Assembly (NCBI RefSeq): GCF_003968755.1
Contig: NZ_RYDL01000005.1
Coordinates: 124,001-188,000, forward strand
DNA from: Flavobacterium sp. RSP15
GTDB taxonomy: Bacteria; Bacteroidota; Bacteroidia; Flavobacteriales; Flavobacteriaceae
DNA length: 64,000 nt
Direction: 5' to 3'
In this document: piece after piece, positions 55,588-64,000 of the stretch
Layout of the letters: each line of letters starts with the position of its first letter
Numbering within the stretch: position 1 is the stretch's first letter
Program-made: the position numbers and the translations under genes
The notes under the pieces: generated by a model
Seen by the model: only the letters and a program-made list of their open reading frames with translations
Databases searched by the model: none
What the model was told of the DNA's origin: nothing

Positions 55588-56859
55588 ATGACGGTAGATT
55601 TATTACTAGGGTTGCAATGGGGAGATGAAGGAAAAGGAAAAATTGTGGATGTTCTTACTTCGAAATATGACATTATTGCACGTTTTCAAGGAGGTCCAAA
55701 TGCAGGACACACTTTAGAATTTGATGGAATAAAACATGTTCTTAGAACTATTCCTTCCGGTATTTTTCATAAAACTGCTGTAAACATCATTGGAAACGGA
55801 GTTGTAATTGATCCTGTAGTTTTTCAAAAAGAAATTGAAGGCCTTGAAAAATTTAAATTAGACATCAAAAACAAATTAATCATTTCAAGAAAAGCGCATT
55901 TAATTTTACCAACGCACCGCTTGTTAGATGCCGCATCAGAAGCATCTAAAGGAAAAGCAAAAATTGGTTCTACTTTAAAAGGAATTGGCCCTACTTATAT
56001 GGACAAAACCGGAAGAAACGGAATCCGTGTGGGTGATATTGAATTAGAAGATTTTACAGATCGTTACAGAGCTTTGGCTGACAAGCACGAAGCCATGATA
56101 AAATTCTATGATGTTGCGATACAATACAATTTAGAAGAATTAGAAAAAGAATTTTTTGAAGCTATCGAAGAGCTAAAAAAATTAGACTTTATTGATAGCG
56201 AAGAATATTTACACCAAGCGCAAAAAGCAGGTAAATCAATATTATGTGAAGGAGCCCAAGGTTCGTTATTAGATGTTGATTTTGGAACCTATCCATTTGT
56301 GACTTCGTCTAATACAACTGCCGCAGGCGCTTGTACCGGTTTAGGGATTGCTCCAAATAAAATCAAGGAAGTATACGGAATCTTCAAAGCCTATGTAACA
56401 CGCGTTGGAAGTGGCCCGTTCCCTACTGAACTTTTTGACGAAGATGGTGCAACTATGGCCCGTGTTGGAAATGAATTTGGATCAGTAACCGGCAGACAAA
56501 GACGTTGTGGCTGGTTAGACTTAGTAGCACTGAAATATGCGGTTCAAGTGAATGGTGTAACCCAACTGATGATGATGAAAGGGGATGTCCTTTCAGGATT
56601 TGAAACGTTGAAAGTATGTACGGAATACAATTATAAAGGAGAAAATATTTCACATTTCCCATACAACATTGAACCAGAAAATGTAACTCCAGTGTATCAG
56701 GATTTCAAAGGATGGAAACAAGATTTGACTGGCATGACCACATATGATGAGTTACCAATCGAATTAAAAGAATACATTGAATTCATCGAAAAAGAAGTAG
56801 AAGTGCCTATCAAAATTGTTTCTGTAGGTCCAGACAGAAAGCAAACGATTCTGAAATAA
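55588..56859 (+). CDS. purA: adenylosuccinate synthetase
   Basis: Catalyses GTP-dependent addition of aspartate to IMP, the first committed step to AMP. The 423-residue protein has GLQWGDEGKGKIVD, GGPNAGHT, the IGSTLKGIGPTY loop, ATAAGACTGLGIAP-like TTAAGACTGLG and VTGRQRRCGWLD. All conserved and normal in length. It follows the Fur-family gene by 31 bp and ends in a strong terminator at 56867-56897, so the two are probably one transcript. Confidence 0.96.
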   Translation: MTVDLLLGLQWGDEGKGKIVDVLTSKYDIIARFQGGPNAGHTLEFDGIKHVLRTIPSGIFHKTAVNIIGNGVVIDPVVFQKEIEGLEKFKLDIKNKLIISRKAHLILPTHRLLDAASEASKGKAKIGSTLKGIGPTYMDKTGRNGIRVGDIELEDFTDRYRALADKHEAMIKFYDVAIQYNLEELEKEFFEAIEELKKLDFIDSEEYLHQAQKAGKSILCEGAQGSLLDVDFGTYPFVTSSNTTAAGACTGLGIAPNKIKEVYGIFKAYVTRVGSGPFPTELFDEDGATMARVGNEFGSVTGRQRRCGWLDLVALKYAVQVNGVTQLMMMKGDVLSGFETLKVCTEYNYKGENISHFPYNIEPENVTPVYQDFKGWKQDLTGMTTYDELPIELKEYIEFIEKEVEVPIKIVSVGPDRKQTILK

Positions 56860-56866
56860 GATTATG

Positions 56867-56897
56867 AAACGTCCCGATAAATCGGGACGTTTTTTTT
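56867..56897 (+). terminator. strong terminator after purA
   Basis: A perfect 12-bp stem AAACGTCCCGAT (56867-56878) with ATCGGGACGTTT (56881-56892), then a T-run. Confidence 0.92.
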
Positions 56898-56920
56898 AGT
56901 TTAAAAATCAATTCCTACGA

Positions 56921-57502
56921 ATGAAAAACCCAACCATTAAAATACAAAAAACCGAATTGCTCTCAGACAATTGGTACCTTTTAAACAAAGTCACTTTTGA
57001 CTATCAAAAAAAAGACGACTCCTGGATTACCCAAAAAAGAGAAGTCTATGATAGAGGAAACGGAGCCGCCATTTTGCTTTATAACACTTTACAAAAAACC
57101 GTTATTCTTACACGCCAGTTTCGCTTGCCAACCTATCTTAACGGGAATGAAACCGGCATGATGATTGAGGTTTGTGCCGGCCTTTTGGATCAAGACAACC
57201 CAGAGCAATGCATCATTAGAGAAACCGAAGAAGAAACAGGATATCGTATTTCTACAGTCAAAAAAGTCATGGAAACATATATGTCTCCAGGAGCTGTAAC
57301 TGAAATATTGTATTTATTTGTTGGCGAGTACGATGAATCTATGAAAGTAAGTGACGGTGGCGGAGTAGCACATGAGGAAGAAAATATAGATGTGATCGAA
57401 ATGTCTTTTGAAGAAGCGTATGCCATGATTGAATCTGGTCAAATGCAGGATGCCAAGACTATTATGTTATTACAGTATGCTAAAATTCATAATTTGGTTT
57501 AA
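56921..57502 (+). CDS. Nudix hydrolase, NudK/GDP-mannose pyrophosphatase-like
   Basis: A 193-residue Nudix enzyme. The Nudix helix is present as [12 protein letters not shown] ... RETEEETGY (near 88-108), with the REtEEEtG core intact. The AGLLD-DxPE form is that of the NudK/ADP-sugar pyrophosphatase group. Such enzymes hydrolyse nucleoside-diphosphate sugars; E. coli NudK prefers GDP-mannose. The substrate here is inferred only. Its stop codon overlaps the start of the EamA transporter (TAATG), so the two are translationally coupled. Confidence 0.88.
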   Translation: MKNPTIKIQKTELLSDNWYLLNKVTFDYQKKDDSWITQKREVYDRGNGAAILLYNTLQKTVILTRQFRLPTYLNGNETGMMIEVCAGLLDQDNPEQCIIRETEEETGYRISTVKKVMETYMSPGAVTEILYLFVGEYDESMKVSDGGGVAHEEENIDVIEMSFEEAYAMIESGQMQDAKTIMLLQYAKIHNLV

Positions 57503-58383
57503 TGAGTAATCCCACTAAAGGAGTTCTATTTGCCTTATTTGCTACCTTGTTATGGTCCGTAAATATGGTCATCGCCAGTGGCATAAAAGACCACATTCCT
57601 CCTATAGGACTGGCCTTTTGGCGCTGGACAATTGCATGTCTCGTTTTGGCTCCATTTGCTTTAAAAAGTACTACTAGAAATTTCACAATTGTTAAAAAAC
57701 ACCTCCGGTATCTTGTGTTTACGGCGGTATTGGGAATCACTATTTTCAACACGTTAATTTACATTGCAGGAAAAACAACGAGTGCTGTGAATTTATCGCT
57801 AATCGCCATTTCGATTCCGTTATTTATTGTTGTAATCTCCAGAATTATTTTTAAAGAGACCGTTTCTAATCTAAAAATCATAGGAATTGTAACTATAATC
57901 ACAGGGGTTCTAGTGCTAATTACCAAAGGTTCGCTTCAGGCCTTGCTAAAAATCAACTTTACCATTGGGGATTTATTGATGCTTGTGGCTTGCTTCTTTT
58001 TTGCGTATTACACTATTTTAGTGCGTAAAAAACCACCTGAATTAACACCAAAAGTATTTTTGTTTAGTGTTTTTGTAATAGGCACACTGCTCCTTTTTCC
58101 TTTTTATCTTTGTGAACATTTGCTTTACAAAAAAGTTATTTTTGACACTAAAACGATACTGATTACCTCCTATGTTGGCATTTTTGCTTCGCTGGTTTCT
58201 TTCTATTTGTGGAACGAAGCCATACGATTGATAGGCACATCTAAAACAGCTCTAATCTATTATTTAATCCCAATATTCAGCGGTATTCTTGCTTACTTTT
58301 TCCTAAATCAAGCAATTAGATTGATACAAATTATTAGTATGGGCATCATTGTTTCTGGTTTATTAATCACCAATAAGAAGTAA
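57502..58383 (+). CDS. EamA-family (DMT) transporter
   Basis: A 293-residue inner membrane protein with ten hydrophobic segments in two EamA repeats (the first begins GVLFALFATLLWSVNMVIA, the second near ITIGDLLMLVACFFFAYYTI). The second repeat ends with LIYYLIPIFSGILAYFFLNQ. These drug/metabolite transporters often export amino acids or metabolites; the substrate is unknown. Coupled to the Nudix gene by a one-base overlap. Bidirectional terminator follows at 58407-58438. Confidence 0.9.
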   Translation: MSNPTKGVLFALFATLLWSVNMVIASGIKDHIPPIGLAFWRWTIACLVLAPFALKSTTRNFTIVKKHLRYLVFTAVLGITIFNTLIYIAGKTTSAVNLSLIAISIPLFIVVISRIIFKETVSNLKIIGIVTIITGVLVLITKGSLQALLKINFTIGDLLMLVACFFFAYYTILVRKKPPELTPKVFLFSVFVIGTLLLFPFYLCEHLLYKKVIFDTKTILITSYVGIFASLVSFYLWNEAIRLIGTSKTALIYYLIPIFSGILAYFFLNQAIRLIQIISMGIIVSGLLITNKK

Positions 58384-58406
58384 TTTTTAATTTTTGACAA
58401 AATAGA

Positions 58407-58438
58407 AAAGCAGAATGAAAATAAATTCATTCTGCTTT
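58407..58438. terminator. bidirectional terminator between EamA and peroxiredoxin genes
   Basis: A perfect 13-bp stem AAAGCAGAATGAA (58407-58419) with TTCATTCTGCTTT (58426-58438), between convergent genes. Confidence 0.9.
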
Positions 58439-58465
58439 CATGTTTATACGGTTTTCTAAAAAATA

Positions 58466-59104
58466 TTATTTATTGGGCTGCGGAGTCATTCGCAAATACG
58501 GTTTGACCCTTTCGTAGCCTTTTGGAAATTTAGTCGGGATATCTTCATCTTTAACCGCAGGCGAAATTACAACGCTATCTCCATCTTTCCAGTTGGCCGG
58601 TGTGGCCACGCTGTAATTAGCTGTCAATTGCAGACTATCGATGACACGCAATAATTCATCAAAATTTCTACCGGTTGATGCCGGATAGGTCAATGTCAAT
58701 TTTATTTTTTTGTCTGGTCCTATTATAAAAACGGAACGAACGGTGAAACTCTCACTTGCGTTGGGATGAATCATGTCATATAGTTCCGCGATATGCTTGC
58801 CTTCATCGGCTATTATAGGGAAATCTACAGTAGTATTTTGAGTTTCATTGATGTCTTTAATCCATTCCATGTGTGAATCGACGCCATCTACGCTCAATGC
58901 GATTACCTTGACATTTCGTTTTTTAAATTCAGGATAATACAGTGCTGCTGTTCCTAACTCAGTGGTGCAAACCGGTGTGAAATCAGCAGGATGTGAGAAC
59001 AAAATACCCCAAGAATCTCCTAGCCATTGATGAAATTCTATTTTTCCTTGTGACGTTTCTGCTTCAAAATCAGGAGCAATATCGCCTAATCGTACTGTTG
59101 CCAT
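58466..59104 (-). CDS. 1-Cys peroxiredoxin (Prx6-like)
   Basis: Reduces hydrogen peroxide and alkyl hydroperoxides. The 212-residue protein has the peroxidatic Cys46 in HPADFTPVCTTEL, preceded by the LGDIAPDFEAET start. The conserved threonine (T43) and an arginine in the YPASTGRNFDELLRVIDSLQLT block match the Prx6 group, which usually lacks a resolving cysteine. C-terminal MTPQPNK. It is isolated, with the terminator on its 3' side and nothing clear upstream except the 59105-59393 gap. Confidence 0.93.
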   Translation of the reverse strand: MATVRLGDIAPDFEAETSQGKIEFHQWLGDSWGILFSHPADFTPVCTTELGTAALYYPEFKKRNVKVIALSVDGVDSHMEWIKDINETQNTTVDFPIIADEGKHIAELYDMIHPNASESFTVRSVFIIGPDKKIKLTLTYPASTGRNFDELLRVIDSLQLTANYSVATPANWKDGDSVVISPAVKDEDIPTKFPKGYERVKPYLRMTPQPNK

Positions 59105-59240
59105 ACTTGTTTATTTTAATAATTAGTAACACTGTAAGGTATCGAAATAAACACACTTTAGAGGGAAAACAACTCTTAAAATTCTACTAATTTTTATAAA
59201 AACCAGAACGAAGCCCTATAAAAAAATAATGCCATTAGGA

Positions 59241-59368
59241 AACCAAATACCCTAGAGCTCTGATAGCAGCGACATCTCCCGATTTAGAAAAACGAGGCTT
59301 TTTCAGCTGTAGTTTATATTACCTTGGAATACAAGTGCAGAGCAGGACACGCGCGAAGCGAACTGACG
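59241..59368 (+). ncRNA. possible dispersed flavobacterial structured-RNA or repeat element (Flavo-1-like?)
   Basis: An intergenic stretch between the peroxiredoxin start and the MFS stop begins CCCTAGAGCTCTGATAGCAG and ends near GCAGAGCAGGACACGCGCGA. From memory it resembles a sequence family that recurs in Flavobacterium genomes next to gene ends, possibly the Flavo-1 RNA motif. I cannot check the match. There is no reading frame. It could equally be a dispersed repeat without function. Strand is uncertain. Confidence 0.35.
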
Positions 59369-59393
59369 AAGTAAATATAACTACGAAAAAGTA

Positions 59394-60605
59394 TTATTTT
59401 TTCTTTAAATTAGGCAAAAAGAAAGCAATAATTCCGATCAACGGCAAATAGGCACACAGGTAATAGACATAAGTGATGCTGGTGTGATCTGCTAGATTTC
59501 CGAGTAAAGCAGAGCCTAAACCGCCCATTCCGAAGGCGAAACCATAGAAAAGTCCAGAAACCATTCCGAGTTTTTTAGGTAGTAATTCCTGTGCAAAAAC
59601 CAGAATAGCCGGAAAGGCTGAGGACATTATAGTTCCAATGAGGACGGAAAGGACTCCGGTCCAAAATAAATCGACAAACGGCAACAGTAAGGTAAAAGGC
59701 GCGGCTCCCAAGACAGAGAACCAAATGACGTATTTCCTGCCGTATTTATCGCCCAAAGGTCCACCAATTAAAGTTCCTATTGCACAAGAGGCTAAAAACA
59801 GAACCAAGTGAAACTGGGCATCCTGCACTGATAATCCAAATTTTTCGATTAAATAAAAGGTGAAATAACTGGACATACTGGCCATGTAAAAGAATTTTGA
59901 AAATATCAAAACCATCAAAATTCCCACGGAGATTGCGATCGTTTTTTGAGACAAATTAGGCAAATTGATTACCGTTTTTTTAGTGCTCTTTAAACTCAAA
60001 TGCTTTTTATACCAAAGGGCAATCCTACTCAAAACAACCAATCCAATAAGGGCGACGGCGACGAACCAAATGATGTAATATTGAGAATTAGGAACCACAA
60101 TTAAGGCAACCAGTAAAGGCCCGATCGCTGTTCCGGCATTGCCCCCCAACTGAAAAATGGATTGTGCCAAACCCCGTTTTCCTCCAGAGGCCAAAAAGGA
60201 GATTCGGGATGCTTCAGGATGAAAAATGGACGAACCAATCCCGACTAATACAACCGAAACAATGATCATTGAAAAACTGGACGCATAGGACAAGCCCACA
60301 ATTCCGGATAAGGTAAAAAGCATTCCGAAAATTTGGGAAAATGGTTTTGGTCTTTTGTCCGTGTAGAGTCCTACGATCGGCTGCAAAATGGAAGCCGCTA
60401 ATTGATAGGCTAAGGTAATTAACCCGATTTGGGTGAAGGTTAAATTAAAATTTTCTTTTAAAATAGGGTACGCAGCCGGAATAACGGCCTGTAATAAATC
60501 ATTTAGCAAATGAGCAAATGCAATAGAAAACAGGACAGGATACACGGTTTGCTGTGCAATAACGGTAGTGTCAATTTGTGTTGCATTATCAGAGGATGAA
60601 TTCAT
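59394..60605 (-). CDS. MFS exporter, fosmidomycin-resistance-type
   Basis: A 403-residue inner membrane transporter with 12 hydrophobic segments. It opens with a charged N-terminus, then SIAFAHLLNDLLQAVIPAAYPILKEN, a hallmark of the Fsr (fosmidomycin resistance) subfamily. The loop signature GLYTDKRPKPFSQ and the HPEASRISFLASGGKRGLAQS block also fit Fsr. It would export drugs or toxic metabolites by proton antiport. The frame can be extended 32 residues upstream of the chosen ATG at 60605, but that part is a poor, uncharged leader lacking the conserved start, so I prefer MNSSSDNATQ. Confidence 0.88.
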   Translation of the reverse strand: MNSSSDNATQIDTTVIAQQTVYPVLFSIAFAHLLNDLLQAVIPAAYPILKENFNLTFTQIGLITLAYQLAASILQPIVGLYTDKRPKPFSQIFGMLFTLSGIVGLSYASSFSMIIVSVVLVGIGSSIFHPEASRISFLASGGKRGLAQSIFQLGGNAGTAIGPLLVALIVVPNSQYYIIWFVAVALIGLVVLSRIALWYKKHLSLKSTKKTVINLPNLSQKTIAISVGILMVLIFSKFFYMASMSSYFTFYLIEKFGLSVQDAQFHLVLFLASCAIGTLIGGPLGDKYGRKYVIWFSVLGAAPFTLLLPFVDLFWTGVLSVLIGTIMSSAFPAILVFAQELLPKKLGMVSGLFYGFAFGMGGLGSALLGNLADHTSITYVYYLCAYLPLIGIIAFFLPNLKKK

Positions 60606-60953
60606 ATTTTTTAATAAAACTGTATTATTAATGCGAATTAAGGAGTAGCAAAAAGCAGCCCAAACCTTTAAATTAATTAAAAACAAAAGACTGAAAGCCA
60701 TACTATTTAAGATGCTTTTGACTCCATTTTGACCCAGCTATATACTCTGAATAAGGTGCTAAAATTAGTTAAAAATTGCGTTTTAATCCGTAAAAAAGAT
60801 AGAAAAAAATTAAAACAAGCATGATTTGTTATTACAGTAAATTAAAATCCTGTTTAAGTGTTTTTAGAAATTATTACGCCTCGATTTGTAGAAATTCAGT
60901 ACTGCCTTGCCTATTTTTTTTCACAAAAAAAGTAGAAAAAATATATTTTTATG

Positions 60954-60983
60954 CGTTTAAACGATAATACTCGCTTTTAAACG
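60954..60983. promoter_or_regulatory. paired TTTAAACG sites, possible operator
   Basis: CGTTTAAACG, a perfect 10-bp palindrome (60954-60963), is followed by a second TTTAAACG at 60976-60983, 20 bp after the first. They lie about 35-60 bases upstream of the -7 element at 61016. Helical spacing fits a protein binding on one face, but this is inference. Confidence 0.35.
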
Positions 60984-61015
60984 GTAAAAAAGGAGTGTTT
61001 TACTAAAAAATATTT

Positions 61016-61023
61016 TATATTTG
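61016..61023 (+). promoter_or_regulatory. -7 element TATATTTG for the surface protein gene
   Basis: TATATTTG matches TAnnTTTG exactly, but no TTG lies at the usual distance upstream. A leader of about 120 bases would precede the ATG at 61150. Confidence 0.4.
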
Positions 61024-61149
61024 AAAAGTTCAATTTTAGTATAAAAGTCTTAATTGAATGAGGATTAAAATTCATTAATAACGATAATTAGTCTCTTGTA
61101 CCATAACAGTTTGCAATTATAACCACGATAATTCATACATTACCTAAAC

Positions 61150-64000
61150 ATGAAAAGAACTTTACTCTTTACAAAAACAACCTGTTTTACTGTCGCGTTT
61201 TTATGTCTTGTTTTTTTAGGATATTCACAGACCAAAACCATACATTACGAAAATTTTGACGCTAATAATGGAGGCTGGACATCAAGCACTGAATCAGATA
61301 GAAATGGATCATGGTCCTATAACGCTAACCCTATAGTGGGAGAAGGAAGTTACTGGAGCATAAACAATTACAACGATTATGGAATTAATTATTTAACGAG
61401 ATTAACGAGTCCTGTAATTTCAACTAGCGGTTTTAATAATGTTAAATTCTATATTGACATTCGCTACGTCACACAATCAGGCGTCGATGGTATGAATATA
61501 GAATACACAACGGACGCACTTGGATTAACAGGATGGGTCAGATTAGGAAACGCTGGTAATGGGAATAATTGGTACAGCGACATGGATGTTAATGGTATAG
61601 GTAATGATGTTCATGGATGGTCTGGAATAAATACTGAAGTAGAGCAAAGTCCATCTAAATTTATAGAAGCCTCGATATCTGGTAGTGATGTCGCTGGATT
61701 AAATAATGCTACCTCTTTACGATTTAGAATTAATTTTGGATCAGATAATAATCGTAACGATGACGGAGTAGCTATTGACAATGTCATAATTAAAGGAGAA
61801 CATATTACTGCACCAGCAAATCCAGCGATAGGGCCTGGTAATATAAACGGAAATCTTAAACTTTGGTTGAAAGCAAATGTAGGGACAAACTCAACAACTG
61901 ATAACAGTACAGTAACCTCATGGTCAGACCAAGCCTATGACAATAGTGCAAACGGTTATGGTACTTTTGCTCCTAAATATAGAAACGATGCGAGTCGAAA
62001 CATTAATTTTAATCCTGTTGTAGATTTTAGTCGAAGTGGAAGTAATGTTTTAAAAGGAAAGGGAGGCTATTGGTCTACGGATTATTATGTTGTAGTAAAA
62101 ACAAACGGTAATTCCGATAAATCAACAAATAATTCACAAGAAATAATATCTGGAAGGATAACAACTGAAAATTTTGGACAAGATGGAACTGGACTGGGAT
62201 TAGGAAGAATTTCCTCTCGATTTAATAGTGACAATTTAATATCCCACATGATTGGAACCTATTCAGTGTCCAGTAATCCAGACTCTTATGGTCGAAGTTA
62301 TGCACCACCTTCTCCTACAAATACTGTTGGAGGAACTGTAATGATTTTAAATATCAAATCAAATACCTCAGTAACTCCAAACGTTACTGAAATTTATTTG
62401 AATGGTAAAAAAATTGATACTCATACAGCTACAACTGGGACAAGTGGTACAGGAACTCCGTTAACTTTTTCGGATTTTAACAATTCTGTTTATCAATTAG
62501 GAGTCGGTCGATTTACTCTTAATGGTTTTTTAGTAGGAGGAGTTTTACTTAACACCTATCTAGATGGTAGAATAACAGAGGTAGCAAGTTATTCGACCGC
62601 CAGAACTGAGCTTGAGCAACAAAAAATACAATCTTATCTGGGAATTAAGAATGGAGTAACCTTACACGCAAGCGGAAGTACGACAGCAGATAATTTTGGA
62701 GATGTAAACTACATCGATTCCAATGGAGATCCTATTTGGGATGTTGCAGCTAATACAGGCTTTAATTATGACATAGCTGGAATAGGAAGAGATGATAATA
62801 CTGTACTAATACAAAAGCAATCTAAAAGTGAAAATCCTAATACAGTTTTAACTATTGGGCTTAGTGATATAACAAGCACCAATAGTAATAATCCAAATAA
62901 TTTTGGAGGAGATAGAAACTATCTGATGTGGGGATCCAACAATGGCACAATGTCAAACTCTGGAATCAACTTAAACATTGATCTTGGACCAACAACCATT
63001 TCTACTAGTACTGAGGTAGTCAACAGGAAATGGAAAGTAGTAGAAAAAACAGGAATAGACGTAGGCACCGTTCGTGTCAACATTCCAGCTGCGACATTCT
63101 TAAGCGGATTACCTGCTTTAGGTCCAACAGATGCATACGTAATGGTAGTGGCTACCAATTCAGCTTTTACAACAGGACTTGAAACTGTTTTCATGTCGAC
63201 AGCGAGTGGCAATCAAACCTGTTTATATGATTTTGATGGAACTAAATACATCACTTTTGGTGTGGCACATAGAGCCACAAAACCGTTACATATAACACTC
63301 GATGGGCTTGACGATTTTGTAAGAATTGGCAATAGCAACGAACTACCTGCTGCATTTTCTTTTATGACCTGGATACGACCAAACGGTACCAATACTTTAG
63401 CAAATGAACGAACTATTTTATCAAAAAAATCCGCTGCTGGAAATGGATATCAAATAGTTTTACAAAACGACAATAGAATTAGGTTTGAATGGTACAATGA
63501 CATAGGTGTTTTAAGTACCGCGATAACAAATACCATTTTACCAAATACAAAATGGCATAATATAGCATATACTTATACTTCCTTAACATTATCTATTTAT
63601 ATTGATGGTGTTTTTGAAAAAACAGTGACAAAGACGAGAGATCCTGGTACATCAACAGGAACTTTCAGTATTGGTGGTCAGTTCATAACTAAAAACGCCA
63701 TTAATAACTTATTTAAAGGTGATATAGACGAACTCAGAATCTGGAATCGAGTACTCACCGCAAAAGAGATTCAATTTATTATGAACCAAGAAATAGTACA
63801 AAGTAATACAGGAACAATTGGAACTATTATTCCTTCTACAATTACTAAAAACGATACTAATACCTTACTTTGGAATAATTTAATTGCTTATTACTCGATG
63901 AACTCTTACATAGGAACACATCTTGACGATGATTCAGTAAATGTAAACAGAGGAAGTTTAGTAATTCCTGATAAAATATCAATCAATGTACAAACTGCTC
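61150..64000 (+). CDS. very long secreted surface protein with LamG-like domains, 3' end outside the window
   Basis: From ATG 61150 the frame stays open for 950 codons to the last base. A signal peptide ends near GYSQ (residue 27). The first part has beta-rich sequence (NFDANNGGWTSS). Next is LKLWLKANVGTNS, a fragment typical of LamG/concanavalin-like modules. A DUF8202-like segment follows at about 490-590 (SYSTARTELEQQKIQSYLGI and GIGRDDNTVL). A second LamG-like domain lies near residues 716-876: HITLDGLDDFVRIGN, TKWHNIAYTYT and FKGDIDELRIWNRVL. Such proteins in flavobacteria are often type IX secretion substrates or adhesins, with the sorting tail at the end, which is not visible here. The gene is alone, after 540 bp of non-coding DNA. 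Confidence 0.85.
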   Translation, partial: MKRTLLFTKTTCFTVAFLCLVFLGYSQTKTIHYENFDANNGGWTSSTESDRNGSWSYNANPIVGEGSYWSINNYNDYGINYLTRLTSPVISTSGFNNVKFYIDIRYVTQSGVDGMNIEYTTDALGLTGWVRLGNAGNGNNWYSDMDVNGIGNDVHGWSGINTEVEQSPSKFIEASISGSDVAGLNNATSLRFRINFGSDNNRNDDGVAIDNVIIKGEHITAPANPAIGPGNINGNLKLWLKANVGTNSTTDNSTVTSWSDQAYDNSANGYGTFAPKYRNDASRNINFNPVVDFSRSGSNVLKGKGGYWSTDYYVVVKTNGNSDKSTNNSQEIISGRITTENFGQDGTGLGLGRISSRFNSDNLISHMIGTYSVSSNPDSYGRSYAPPSPTNTVGGTVMILNIKSNTSVTPNVTEIYLNGKKIDTHTATTGTSGTGTPLTFSDFNNSVYQLGVGRFTLNGFLVGGVLLNTYLDGRITEVASYSTARTELEQQKIQSYLGIKNGVTLHASGSTTADNFGDVNYIDSNGDPIWDVAANTGFNYDIAGIGRDDNTVLIQKQSKSENPNTVLTIGLSDITSTNSNNPNNFGGDRNYLMWGSNNGTMSNSGINLNIDLGPTTISTSTEVVNRKWKVVEKTGIDVGTVRVNIPAATFLSGLPALGPTDAYVMVVATNSAFTTGLETVFMSTASGNQTCLYDFDGTKYITFGVAHRATKPLHITLDGLDDFVRIGNSNELPAAFSFMTWIRPNGTNTLANERTILSKKSAAGNGYQIVLQNDNRIRFEWYNDIGVLSTAITNTILPNTKWHNIAYTYTSLTLSIYIDGVFEKTVTKTRDPGTSTGTFSIGGQFITKNAINNLFKGDIDELRIWNRVLTAKEIQFIMNQEIVQSNTGTIGTIIPSTITKNDTNTLLWNNLIAYYSMNSYIGTHLDDDSVNVNRGSLVIPDKISINVQTA

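Larger units (their letters stand above)
60606..61149. other. long gap upstream of the giant surface protein gene
   Basis: About 540 bp with no gene. It holds the leader of the MFS gene, a pair of TTTAAACG half-sites (60956-60983) and a TATATTTG element (61016-61023). Nothing else was recognised. Confidence 0.7.

Noticed and set aside
60606..60701. 32-residue N-terminal extension of the MFS exporter
   Set aside because: It is poorly conserved in character and a better ATG lies at 60605.
62919..63212. 97-codon minus-strand frame inside the surface protein gene
   Set aside because: Antisense to a continuous 950-codon frame.

Overview
The window looks like a piece of a Flavobacterium-type chromosome (Bacteroidota, Flavobacteriia). 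The evidence is AT-rich DNA, promoters of the Bacteroidetes form TTTG-N19-TAnnTTTG, several TonB-dependent outer membrane receptors, a fused SecDF, lipoproteins with short signal peptides, and housekeeping proteins of flavobacterial type. No rRNA, tRNA, CRISPR array, phage or intact transposase was seen. Most of the window is ordinary core genome. The unusual material is in small repeats, one decayed gene and two accessory gene sets.

Layout. 1-1594: 3' part of a topoisomerase III gene, then a MITE-like repeat and a small lipoprotein. 2.4-6.9 kb: an iron/siderophore-type block (TonB receptor, PepSY membrane protein, the decayed remains of a second TonB receptor, a second PepSY-like protein). 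The promoters of the intact and the dead receptor are clearly alike and carry a possible Fur-like operator. 7.0-9.7 kb: valS on the minus strand, with two repeat-derived in-frame insertions. 9.9-17.7 kb: DUF1573 protein, retropepsin/PDZ protein, aminotransferase, folE, cysS, yidD, lgt and a small outer membrane protein. 17.8-24 kb: secDF, mdh, gyrB (minus). 24.1-29.7 kb: two asparagine synthetase genes flanking an amidohydrolase lipoprotein. 29.9-36.4 kb: GreA/B-like protein, plug-less TonB-receptor-like barrel, PhzF protein and a 1004-residue TPR protein (minus).

36.6-41.0 kb: a tight three-gene operon (TonB receptor, alpha/beta hydrolase, glycerophosphodiesterase lipoprotein) that looks like a dedicated uptake and degradation system for a phosphodiester or phospholipid-derived substrate. 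This is the best candidate here for a little-described functional system. 41.3-50.7 kb: ftsE followed by a surface polysaccharide locus: four glycosyltransferases, an FdtA-like ketoisomerase, a DegT aminotransferase, a FemAB/GNAT-like acyltransferase, a hexapeptide acyltransferase and a Wzx flippase. Together these suggest a 3-amino-3,6-dideoxyhexose-containing glycan. 50.8-60.6 kb: TRIC-like channel, TrmH-family methyltransferase, RelA/SpoT, Fur-family regulator, purA, Nudix hydrolase, EamA transporter, 1-Cys peroxiredoxin and MFS exporter. 61.15 kb to the end: a very long secreted surface protein with LamG-like domains that runs off the window.

A recurring theme is small repeats. A G-rich palindromic family has copies next to the stop codons of folE and of the barrel gene, and other copies lie in frame inside valS and inside the signal peptide of the barrel protein. 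A 7-bp tandem repeat also lies in valS. An inverted-repeat element occurs twice in intergenic DNA. A stretch at 59.2-59.4 kb resembles a dispersed flavobacterial structured-RNA or repeat sequence. All functions are read from sequence motifs by eye; no database search was run.
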